The notes under the pieces are model-generated. The model did no database searches and was not told where the DNA came from. It worked only from the letters and a program-made list of their open reading frames with translations. 64,000 bases of DNA, taken from the NCBI GenBank assembly GCA_024743255.1, contig JANSWY010000002.1:124001-188000 (forward strand), given 5' to 3'. The position numbers were made by a program, and so were the translations under genes. How positions within the stretch are numbered: the first letter of the stretch is position 1; every line of letters begins with the position of its first letter. Positions 1-8,532 of this stretch are shown here, in pieces. This DNA is from a bacterium. Its GTDB lineage: Bacteria; Bacteroidota; Bacteroidia; Cytophagales; Cyclobacteriaceae.

Positions 1-290
1 ATAAGTTCGTAATTACCATCTGGTGAAAGTGCTGGATTTGTCAAAATATCACTGTAGTCACCTATTTCAACCATATCTCCTCCAGAAACAGCAATCTTAT
101 ATGTTTTAGAAGACCGGGAATTTGACTCTATATTGTATTGAGTAGTCCGAAAAATGACTGACTGACCATCATTCGTCAGGCCTACCGGAGAAACTCTTTT
201 AAGTTGCCAGAGCATCTCTGGAGACATCACTTGTGAATGCGCAATCACCGAACATAGGATTGCAATTAGGAAGGTTATTCTGGTTTTCAT
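1..290 (-). CDS. S9 family (prolyl oligopeptidase-type) peptidase, N-terminal fragment
   Basis: Only the first 96 codons lie in the window; the gene continues past base 1. The start ATG is the complement of 288-290. The protein opens with a signal peptide (MKTRITFLIAILCSVIAHSQ) and continues with MSPEMLWQLKRVSPVGLTND, then an S-R-S-S-K-T-Y-K-I stretch and an N-P-A-L-S-P-D-G-N-Y propeller blade motif. That order is typical of the N-terminal beta-propeller of secreted Bacteroidota S9 dipeptidyl/acylaminoacyl peptidases. The catalytic alpha/beta-hydrolase domain would lie outside the window, so activity cannot be judged. It is divergent from the CHASE2 gene, with about 170 bp between them. Confidence 0.7.
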   Translation of the reverse strand, partial: MKTRITFLIAILCSVIAHSQVMSPEMLWQLKRVSPVGLTNDGQSVIFRTTQYNIESNSRSSKTYKIAVSGGDMVEIGDYSDILTNPALSPDGNYEL

Positions 291-459
291 GTTGTATTAT
301 TTTATGAATGCCAATCTAGCAAATTCTGTTGAAAGAAATTGCAAAGTAAAATACCTAAGCTCAAGCCTGGATGATTTAAATCACTTTCTAAAAAGAAGGT
401 CTGATTACATTCCAATTATTATAAATGCTGTAGTATATTAATGTATTAATTTACCGCCT

Positions 460-1650
460 ATGATTAATGTAAAATTGCTTATTGAGTCATTCTTTGCCAC
501 TGTATTGGTTTTTATTGTACTTGGTCTTTTTGCAAATTTTCCAATCGATATAAAATTCCTTAATCCCATTAAGATTTTGATGGAGGATTTCAAATACACT
601 GATATCTATTATTCTAAATTTTCCGAACATCATGATCAGCCAGTAAATAGAGAAATAGTCATGGTAAACATTGGTCATTTGGATAGAGGTGGAATAGCTG
701 CCATAATGAACTCACTGCAGAGAGCTAACCCAAAGGTAATTGGAGTGGATATTATGTTTTATGATCAGAAGGATTCATTGATGGACATATTCTTAAGAGA
801 AGAATTGTCCATGCCAAATGTGGTAGCAACCAATGTTTTACATCCAAATGATGACCCGCCAGCTGTTCTTAATTCCAGTGACTTTTTTGGAGAATTGAAC
901 TATGCCTATTCCAATTTGGTAGGTACTGATTCATTAAACTCAACTGTGAGGGAAGTAGAACCATTTTTTGATGAGGACGGATATTGGGAAGAAGCTTTTA
1001 CCAGCAAAATTCTTGAAATGTACGACTCTTCAGCATACAATGACCTTATGATGAGAGGCAACAAAAAAGAAACCATAAATTATTACGGGACATACAAGCA
1101 ATTTGTCACATATGAAGGTGAACAGATCATCTTTGGAGAATTTGACCCGGAAGATATCAATGGTAAAATTGTCATTTTGGGTTACCTGGGAAGGTATATT
1201 GGTGATGTATCAGACCTGGAAGACTTTAAGTTTACTCCATTAAACCATGAGGTGCTTGGCAAGAGTATTCCGGACATGCATGGACCAGTAATTCATGCAA
1301 ACATATTGTCAATGTACTTATACAGGCAATACATAGATGTTATGCCAAAAGTGCAATCTGTCATACTGGATTTCTTTGTTTGTTATATTCATGTAGTATT
1401 ATTCATGTTCATGTTTGTGAAGTTTCACCTCTGGTATCATGTTGTAGCGAAAATCATCCAATTCCTAACAAGCGTTGTTGTTATTTATGTAATGTTCTTT
1501 TTTTACGAAACGAGTCATTATAAAATAGATGCTACTTTGATTTTAATAACGGTACTGCTATCTGTGGATGTGTTGTACTTGTACGAAACATTTGCCGTAA
1601 TGGTCAATAAAAAGCTTGGTTACAAAAGTTATTTCATCAGTGATCATTGA
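460..1650 (+). CDS. CHASE2 sensory-domain membrane protein without an output domain
   Basis: 396 residues. An N-terminal membrane segment (about 5-25) is followed by an extracytoplasmic CHASE2-like domain (about 60-290). The diagnostic strand-helix-strand pattern is visible: R-E-I-V-M-V-N-I followed by a helix and N-P-K-V-I-G-V-D-I-M-F. Three C-terminal membrane segments follow (about 300-322, 328-350, 357-380), the usual CHASE2 topology. The protein ends there, with no kinase, cyclase or CHAT domain attached. CHASE2 domains normally sense an external signal for a fused output domain. Here the next gene, 63 bp downstream on the same strand, encodes a CHAT protease-fold protein, and CHASE2-CHAT fusions are known in other phyla, so the pair probably works together (inference). 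Confidence 0.72.
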   Translation: MINVKLLIESFFATVLVFIVLGLFANFPIDIKFLNPIKILMEDFKYTDIYYSKFSEHHDQPVNREIVMVNIGHLDRGGIAAIMNSLQRANPKVIGVDIMFYDQKDSLMDIFLREELSMPNVVATNVLHPNDDPPAVLNSSDFFGELNYAYSNLVGTDSLNSTVREVEPFFDEDGYWEEAFTSKILEMYDSSAYNDLMMRGNKKETINYYGTYKQFVTYEGEQIIFGEFDPEDINGKIVILGYLGRYIGDVSDLEDFKFTPLNHEVLGKSIPDMHGPVIHANILSMYLYRQYIDVMPKVQSVILDFFVCYIHVVLFMFMFVKFHLWYHVVAKIIQFLTSVVVIYVMFFFYETSHYKIDATLILITVLLSVDVLYLYETFAVMVNKKLGYKSYFISDH

Positions 1651-1713
1651 CCTCTGGATTGGTTTTTTCTTATTAAATTTTAAAATATGTGATTATTTCC
1701 AGAATGCCTTCAT

Positions 1714-4700
1714 ATGAAAACTAATTGTACAGCTGTATTTATTCTTTTATTGTTTACTACCACATTGGCTTTTCACTCCCAGGGTCAAAACAAATATTCT
1801 GACTTTGGTTACCAGAATGGAGGTGTAATTTTTTATGAAACATTTCAAGCCAATACTAATGGTTATCCTACAGGTTCAGATAATAAGTATGAGAAATCCT
1901 TTGAAGATGGTTACTACAAAGTGAAATCAAAACAAAACGATTACTTCCCGGAAGCATCTTTTAATAAGGACAACATTTTTAAGATTGACCAGGAGAGAGA
2001 TTATCAAATTGAAGCAGAGATAAAGTACGTTTCTGGGATAGACAATAATGCCAATGCTTTGCTATTTGGTAAAGCAACAGAAAAATCTGCTTCAGGTTTT
2101 ACCTCACAATTTCGGTTTGGCTTCTCAGGTAATGGAAAAATCACAATTGATAACTACAATGCTGACTCCAGGTCTTTTACAGATATTTTAGGCTGGACTC
2201 CTTCCAAAGCATTGAACCCAAATGACTTTAACAAGCTAACCATTCGAAAAACAGGTAATAAGATGTATTACTTTGTCAATCAGGCATTAGTTCATACTTC
2301 CGATAAAATAAAATTCTACGGCCAAAATCTTGGAGTAATGCCCAATAGTGGATCAGAAATTCATTTGAAAAATCTGATCGCAGGATACATTACAAAAAAG
2401 AAAAATGAGCAAATTGAAAACCTTGAATCCGTTAGAACCAGTTTAAATAATCAGGCGGTTCAATACCGTGGTTATCAACCAACAGATGTAATTTTTTCGG
2501 AAGACTTTAGCAGTAATAATCAAAATTGGAAGGAGGGGTCTTTTGAGTCTAGTTATTTCAAGGTTGAGAATGGATATTATGTAATACAATCATTTAAGTC
2601 CGGTTATTATGCGGCATCAAAATTTAATGAGGAAGAACAATTCAAAATAGACCAATCAAGAAACTTCCAAATTGAATGTAAAATGAAATTTATTTCAGGG
2701 GAGGACAATAATTCCAATAGCCTTAATTGGGGCCAAAAAGCCAATGATTGGAGTAATCACCGTTTTGGTTTTTCCGGAGATGGTAGCTTCAAAATATATA
2801 GTTATGCTTCTGAAGCAGAGAATAAATGGATTAACTATCAGACCTGGACCAATTCATCAGCAATAAATGAGGATGACTACAATAGGATGACAATTCGTAA
2901 GGTTGACAACCTTTATTACTTTTTCATTAATGAAGTATTGGTTTCAACCGTTCCTTATAAATCACTTTTTGGTAACGTACTATCAATACAGAGTAATCAA
3001 AATACCACTATAAGAATTGATGATATATTGATTAGCTATATTGAAACTAGTGGAACAACCACTCAAGTAGTTAGTTCTGAGAATAACAATGATAATCTTC
3101 AACAATCTGTTGTAGAGGAGGAGATAAAGAAAACCGAACCGACAAAGACAATAAATAAGTCCAAAGTTATAAGTAACAGTAAGACTTATCTGCAATTTGT
3201 AGAAGACCATCCCGATTACAAAGCTGCAATGAAATCCTATGACAATAAGGATTATACAACTGCACTAAGATTATTTGAGAAACTAATTAAAAGATATCCC
3301 GACCAAGCAGAAATATATCTCAGAGCAGGACTGGGAAGAGTACAAACGCAGGAGTTTGATAAGGCCATCAACTATTTTGAAATGGCCCATTTAATTAATC
3401 CTACAGATGTTAGTATTCTTACAAATCTTTTCATTTTTAAATCCGCTTTAGGGCAGGTAAGTGAAGCAAAAAATCTCGCCAGCCAGGCAGGTAAAATGAT
3501 GGCTCAAAATCAGTTTGATTACTATGTTGCCTACACACAATCCTGGATAGAATACTTTGAATATTTCAATGCTTCTTTGGCATCAAATATCTCATCAGTA
3601 AAGTCTCATTTTCAATCAGAATTCAATCAAGCTGATCATCTTTATGCAGAGGAAGTTGGTGGGAAAATCTTTGTAGATCTTAAGAACGGAGGAATTTTGA
3701 GTCACTCTAAGGACCTGACAAAGAGATTGCAGACAGCCAACCAGGTCATGTATGAGACTGGATTGCCATTTAGTTATTCTCATTATATGCTTTACTACTT
3801 AAATGAGCTATTAGATGAGCAATACCGCAGGGAAGACCTTAGCGATGATTGGAAAAATTGGTTGGCTGATTATCAAGTTAATGTCATCTTAAAATCTATG
3901 ATCTATGAAGAAAGTAATGATGCCGTAGAAAACCCCTTTTTATATTGCCGATTCACTGATAAAAAATATGCTATCATGCTTCAATCTGGAGATGTGGATA
4001 ATGCTCTTGCTCTAAATACGGTTCGGATAGAAAAAGCCGGAAGCAGCCCTTATCTTAAGTTTGAACTCATCAATCTTTATGCTGAAAGACTTATTCTCCT
4101 GGCAAGTTTGAATCGAATTCCACAAGCACAAGAAATAGCTGCTTCTCTAGAACAGGTACTTTCACAATACACAGCGCCAGAACTTCTGATAAAAGGTTAC
4201 TTGGCTTTAAACAACTTTTATCAAAGAGCAGGACAACCTCAAAAAGCTATTGGTTTTGGTTTGCAGGCAGAGCAAGTATCTAAAGAAAGTGGTTTCATGG
4301 AAATCATCTCAGTTGTTTACAATAACCTCTCTCATTCATACTTTGTAAACAATGAAGTGGATAAAGGAATAGAGTACACAATGTTATCTAATGAATACAC
4401 AAAGAGTGACTTGTTACGTGCTAAGAACCTAACCACACTTGGAGTAAGGTTGACAAATACAGAACATAAAAAAGCCATAGACATTCTTAAGCAGGCCGAA
4501 GACTTGTATTTAGAGTACATTAGTCTTGTTACGGATTATCAAGCGAAAAGCGTTTACACCAGCCTTTATAACAGCAATGTGAACATGGCAATTGCCTACA
4601 AGTACCTTGAGGATGATGCTGAAGCATTTAATGCAATAGAAAGAGCTAAGACCAAAAAACTAGCAAGTGATATCAACACCTCGATTCCTGCACCAATCAC

Positions 4701-6024
4701 AGCTGCAGAAGTACAGGCGCTACTCAATCCCAATCAGGTTCTTCTTTACTATGCTGAGAAGTTCTTTGCAGATGGGGATATTGGGTTTTGCATGACAGCA
4801 ATTACAAAAGACAAGGTTTCCTTTCAATATGTAAACAATGTTCAAAATTGGGCAAGAATCCGAAATCAGTATAGTACAGACTTTGCTTTGATCGAAAGAG
4901 AGAATGCTGGTAAAGAACTACGAACTTTTGATTTTGACATGAACAATCAAACGATGCGTCAGAAGGGGGACTTCAATTTGATGACAGAATTACTGAGAAG
5001 GGCATTTAAAAATGAAAAAAGGCAACAGATTGCTGATATAGGAGGAAGTTATTATGATCAATTTATTAGCGCGTTTAAAGATCAATTAGTAGGTAAGAAA
5101 GAAATAATCATCGCACCTAGTGGTCCCCTTAGTTTTATCCCCTTTGAAGGTTTACTGTCACCTTCAGGAAGGCTGCTTATTGAAGATTACGACATTTCCT
5201 ATATCCAATCTCCAACGGTATTAAGAGAACTTTCGACAAGAAATTATCAAGCCACCAAGACAATATTGGCTATGGGAGGGGCGGAATACGGTAAAGTCAA
5301 TTTTAATGGACCTTACGCGAAATCTGTTACAGATATTGACCAAATAAAATATGAGACATTCAATGATATCAAAGGAGGAGTGAGGTCTCTTCGAAAACAT
5401 TTTTATGCTTTGGGATATACTCAGATGTCTTATTTAAAGGGTACTTTGGACGAAGTAAATAAAATACAAGAAATTGTACCGTCAGCAAAAACATATCTTG
5501 GTACTCAAATGGATGAGGCCAACCTAAAGAACCTATCATCCAACGGAGAATTGGATGACTACAGAGTAATTCATTTAGCTACACATGGTTGGGTGGAATC
5601 TTATATACCTGAATTAAGCGGGTTTGCAATGACTGTATTTCCAGAGGAACGTAATGGTGAAGATGGTCATGTCTATTTACACGAGGTTGAGCAACTAGAT
5701 ATTAAAGCAGATATGGTTATGCTTTCAGCCTGCCAAACAGGTTTAGGTAAACTTCAAGCTGGTCAGGGTGTAGCAGGACTTAATCAAGCGTTTATAAGTG
5801 CAGGAGCAAATAGTACTATAACTTCATTATGGGCCGTCAATGACTATGCAACTAGTGTTCTTGTTAGTGAATTGTATCGATTGGTATTTAGTGAAAACAA
5901 AAGCTTTCGAAAAGCATTGAATGAAGTGAAGCGTGGATTTATTACGGGTAAATACAACAAACCAAATATTAATTTGAATAATACAGGTTACTGGGCACCA
6001 TTCATATATTACGGCAAGCTTTAG
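1714..6024 (+). CDS. Secreted CHAT-domain (caspase-like) protein with tandem LamG-like domains and TPRs
   Basis: 1436 residues with a signal peptide (cleavage near S-Q-G-Q, about residue 25). Two homologous beta-sandwich units follow (about 30-225 and 255-445). Each contains F-K-I-D-Q-[ES]-R, [NR]-F-[RH]-F-G-F-S-G and T-I-R-K motifs, so this is a tandem duplication of a concanavalin/LamG-like domain. TPR helices lie near 500-620 and 780-960. The C-terminal CHAT domain (about 1060-1436) keeps the caspase-clan dyad: His1291 in A-T-H-G-W and Cys1340 in S-A-C-Q-T-G, followed by the G-A-N-S-T-I-T-S-L-W-A-V signature. CHAT proteins are usually cytosolic proteases or scaffolds; a signal peptide points to the periplasm or cell surface. 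It is probably co-transcribed with the CHASE2 gene. Confidence 0.85.
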   Translation: MKTNCTAVFILLLFTTTLAFHSQGQNKYSDFGYQNGGVIFYETFQANTNGYPTGSDNKYEKSFEDGYYKVKSKQNDYFPEASFNKDNIFKIDQERDYQIEAEIKYVSGIDNNANALLFGKATEKSASGFTSQFRFGFSGNGKITIDNYNADSRSFTDILGWTPSKALNPNDFNKLTIRKTGNKMYYFVNQALVHTSDKIKFYGQNLGVMPNSGSEIHLKNLIAGYITKKKNEQIENLESVRTSLNNQAVQYRGYQPTDVIFSEDFSSNNQNWKEGSFESSYFKVENGYYVIQSFKSGYYAASKFNEEEQFKIDQSRNFQIECKMKFISGEDNNSNSLNWGQKANDWSNHRFGFSGDGSFKIYSYASEAENKWINYQTWTNSSAINEDDYNRMTIRKVDNLYYFFINEVLVSTVPYKSLFGNVLSIQSNQNTTIRIDDILISYIETSGTTTQVVSSENNNDNLQQSVVEEEIKKTEPTKTINKSKVISNSKTYLQFVEDHPDYKAAMKSYDNKDYTTALRLFEKLIKRYPDQAEIYLRAGLGRVQTQEFDKAINYFEMAHLINPTDVSILTNLFIFKSALGQVSEAKNLASQAGKMMAQNQFDYYVAYTQSWIEYFEYFNASLASNISSVKSHFQSEFNQADHLYAEEVGGKIFVDLKNGGILSHSKDLTKRLQTANQVMYETGLPFSYSHYMLYYLNELLDEQYRREDLSDDWKNWLADYQVNVILKSMIYEESNDAVENPFLYCRFTDKKYAIMLQSGDVDNALALNTVRIEKAGSSPYLKFELINLYAERLILLASLNRIPQAQEIAASLEQVLSQYTAPELLIKGYLALNNFYQRAGQPQKAIGFGLQAEQVSKESGFMEIISVVYNNLSHSYFVNNEVDKGIEYTMLSNEYTKSDLLRAKNLTTLGVRLTNTEHKKAIDILKQAEDLYLEYISLVTDYQAKSVYTSLYNSNVNMAIAYKYLEDDAEAFNAIERAKTKKLASDINTSIPAPITAAEVQALLNPNQVLLYYAEKFFADGDIGFCMTAITKDKVSFQYVNNVQNWARIRNQYSTDFALIERENAGKELRTFDFDMNNQTMRQKGDFNLMTELLRRAFKNEKRQQIADIGGSYYDQFISAFKDQLVGKKEIIIAPSGPLSFIPFEGLLSPSGRLLIEDYDISYIQSPTVLRELSTRNYQATKTILAMGGAEYGKVNFNGPYAKSVTDIDQIKYETFNDIKGGVRSLRKHFYALGYTQMSYLKGTLDEVNKIQEIVPSAKTYLGTQMDEANLKNLSSNGELDDYRVIHLATHGWVESYIPELSGFAMTVFPEERNGEDGHVYLHEVEQLDIKADMVMLSACQTGLGKLQAGQGVAGLNQAFISAGANSTITSLWAVNDYATSVLVSELYRLVFSENKSFRKALNEVKRGFITGKYNKPNINLNNTGYWAPFIYYGKL

Positions 6025-6146
6025 TTGACATTAATCACAAAACCTCAATAATTACCGTTATTTGCAATAAAAAGGACTTTCTGTTGACATAGATCCAATT
6101 AGGACGTATATTAAAATTCTTATTAATTACGCTCTAGATCTAAGAC

Positions 6147-8486
6147 ATGAATTCCTATAGTTCAAAAACCCCACCTCGCAAGGGACAATCGGTTTCCGCA
6201 ACTACAAAACCACCCTTAACGGTACAATCTTCCACTTATCAGTTTATAGATAACAGGGCGGAAGTAATAGCGCAAAGAAAACTGCAAGAGGCTACCATTG
6301 GAAGTCATCAAACGCAACAATCACAACTAATCCAGAAGAAGCAAAACAATACAGGTTTGCCCGATAGCCTAAAATCTGGAATTGAAGGTCTTTCTGGTTT
6401 ATCTATGGATGATGTTCAAGTCTTTAGAAATTCCGACAAACCTGCACAACTACAAGCACATGCTTATGCACAGGGTTCCGATATTCATTTAGCATCCGGC
6501 CAAGAACAGCACCTACCTCATGAAGCCTGGCATGTAGTACAGCAGAAACAAGGTCGGGTTAGACCCACAATGCAGATGAAAGGTGGGATGAAGATAAATA
6601 ATGATGCCGGATTGGAGCAAGAGGCAGATGTGATGGGTCAAAAAGCTTTATCGGTAGTTGCTGTTCCATCAACACAAATGAAAGCAAACACAAGTGAATC
6701 AGGTGTTGCTCAATTGAAGTGGGATTATGTGGATGACACCCTCATGGGCTGGGATGAAGATCTGGGAGGCCTAAGCTGGTTTTATGACATGGATAATGGT
6801 TTCATGTCCTTTTTGATCACTGATCAGTCTCCAGATTATATGGAAATTCTGAAAGTATATGAAGGTAAGCCAAGGCCTTATAACGAATGGGTTGAGATAT
6901 GGAAGGAAAATGATTGGCCAACTGACGGATTTGAAGATATTCATAAAGATGCTCAGTCTTTTGGTACAGACATACCAAAAAAAGGAAATGCCTTAATAAG
7001 CGAACCTAAGGAAAGATCAAAAGACGAGAAGTTGGAGATATTAGTCAAAGCCATGAAGGCTGGTTATACTTTATTTGATACTGCAGAACTCTATTGCACT
7101 TCTGATTTGATAGGTGAAGCAGCTAAACTGGCTGGAATTGATGTTTCCACTTTAACTATCGTTTACAAAGCAATGCCTGTAAATGATGAAAAAGAGTCTG
7201 GTTCGTTGGAAGAAAATGTATTGAATTTCCGTCAACGGGTGAGATATCAAATGTCTAGTATTCCTGCAAAGTCCCAAAAGGTACTAATGCTTCATGAGTT
7301 ACCAAAAAACGAAGATCATATCAGTGCATATATAGATGCTCTGTATGATATTGCTGTAGGTGGTGATGCAGGAATGGTGAAGAGTCTTGGAGTTAGTAAT
7401 GTCACCTTTGAGCAACTACAAAAGATTCACCAATATGCGATAGATAAAAAAATCATGCGCATTAAATATGTTGAGAATAGGTTCTCACCAGCAGAGCAGG
7501 ATAGTAAAGTGCGAGAATTCTGCACCAAAAATGGAATAACCTATATGGCCTACGGGCTCTTTGGAGGTTCAAGTACTGGTTTTTGTTCAGAAGGATTTGC
7601 AATGCCTAAGAGACACCTTCAAATGCTACAGGATGGTCGGTTAATAAAACTGGCCGATGAGATACAATTATCTGTTCATCAAATGCTACTTGCCTGGGCT
7701 AATGCAAAAGGAGTTACAACAATAATTTACTCTGGAGGACATGCTAAATCCAACTTTGAAGCTCAAAAGATTCAGTTGCACCAAAATGTGGTAGATCAAA
7801 TTGATTTATTCTTTATTTATAAGGAAGGTGAAACCGATTCTGAATTTAAAGATGAATCCGATGTAGCAGGCCTGTATGCAACTCTGAAAGACTCTTCGGC
7901 ATGGTACATATTTGATACTTTATTGAAAGACGATAAAGTGATGTCCTTATTCAAAGTGTTTCTTTCTACTCTTTCAGATCAATATGGACCAGGTGCCAAA
8001 GATTACATCCTAAATTTCGGAATGCGTTTGGTTCGCCTGGTTACTCACTTGCAGACAATGTATAGCTTAGATGAATATCAGGAACCATGGGATATTGTAC
8101 TTGTAAAATCATTTAAGAAGATAGCAGTGGCATCAGAATCTGTGGATGGTGTTATGGAAAAGCTGTATGAATGGTCCCAGAAAGAGTATATGGAAGTAGG
8201 AGGGGCTACTCATGCAGAGGAGCATCTTGACAAAATCGCCAAAGGTCATAAGGAAGAAGATCCTTCCATTGGAGATCAGCTTGATTTAACACAAGCTAAT
8301 TGTGCTGTCATGGATGACTTTGTAGTTCCTAGATCATTTAGTGAATTTCAAGATGGTGCTACAGGTTGGCATTGTCAATATGCTCCAAATGGACTTACAA
8401 AAAAACCTATCTTTAAACTCAAAATCAAAGTAATTTCACATACTGATTCAGGAGCTACTGTAGAGGTTACTGGATTATCCTGGTAA
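6147..8486 (+). CDS. eCIS-type DUF4157 protein with aldo-keto reductase domain
   Basis: 779 residues, no signal peptide. The N-terminal part (about 30-165) is the DUF4157 'eCIS core' domain: D-N-R-A-E-V-I-A-Q-R-K-L, T-G-L-P-D-S-L-K-S-G-I-E, S-M-D-D-V-Q-V and a zinc-protease-like H125-E-A-W-H129. Such domains mark proteins associated with extracellular contractile injection systems, often putative cargo. Residues about 280-560 look like an aldo-keto reductase barrel with all four catalytic positions: Asp311 and Tyr316 (F-D-T-A-E-L-Y), Lys341 (V-Y-K-A) and His383 (M-L-H-E-L). Residues about 560-779 match nothing I recognise. No eCIS tail genes are in the window. It follows the CHAT gene by 122 bp, and a weak terminator hairpin follows it. 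Effector function is inference. Confidence 0.82.
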   Translation: MNSYSSKTPPRKGQSVSATTKPPLTVQSSTYQFIDNRAEVIAQRKLQEATIGSHQTQQSQLIQKKQNNTGLPDSLKSGIEGLSGLSMDDVQVFRNSDKPAQLQAHAYAQGSDIHLASGQEQHLPHEAWHVVQQKQGRVRPTMQMKGGMKINNDAGLEQEADVMGQKALSVVAVPSTQMKANTSESGVAQLKWDYVDDTLMGWDEDLGGLSWFYDMDNGFMSFLITDQSPDYMEILKVYEGKPRPYNEWVEIWKENDWPTDGFEDIHKDAQSFGTDIPKKGNALISEPKERSKDEKLEILVKAMKAGYTLFDTAELYCTSDLIGEAAKLAGIDVSTLTIVYKAMPVNDEKESGSLEENVLNFRQRVRYQMSSIPAKSQKVLMLHELPKNEDHISAYIDALYDIAVGGDAGMVKSLGVSNVTFEQLQKIHQYAIDKKIMRIKYVENRFSPAEQDSKVREFCTKNGITYMAYGLFGGSSTGFCSEGFAMPKRHLQMLQDGRLIKLADEIQLSVHQMLLAWANAKGVTTIIYSGGHAKSNFEAQKIQLHQNVVDQIDLFFIYKEGETDSEFKDESDVAGLYATLKDSSAWYIFDTLLKDDKVMSLFKVFLSTLSDQYGPGAKDYILNFGMRLVRLVTHLQTMYSLDEYQEPWDIVLVKSFKKIAVASESVDGVMEKLYEWSQKEYMEVGGATHAEEHLDKIAKGHKEEDPSIGDQLDLTQANCAVMDDFVVPRSFSEFQDGATGWHCQYAPNGLTKKPIFKLKIKVISHTDSGATVEVTGLSW

Positions 8487-8488
8487 GC

Positions 8489-8513
8489 CGCTCAACTATT
8501 CTGAGCGACTTTA
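8489..8513. terminator. Weak terminator hairpin between convergent genes
   Basis: Arms CGCTCA (8489-8494) and TGAGCG (8502-8507) enclose a 7-base loop. The stem extends by two more pairs past one mismatch, and a short T run follows. It sits in the 46-bp gap between the convergent DUF4157 and VPS10/BNR genes. Confidence 0.45.
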
Positions 8514-8532
8514 AAATTTGGGGATAAGTTAT

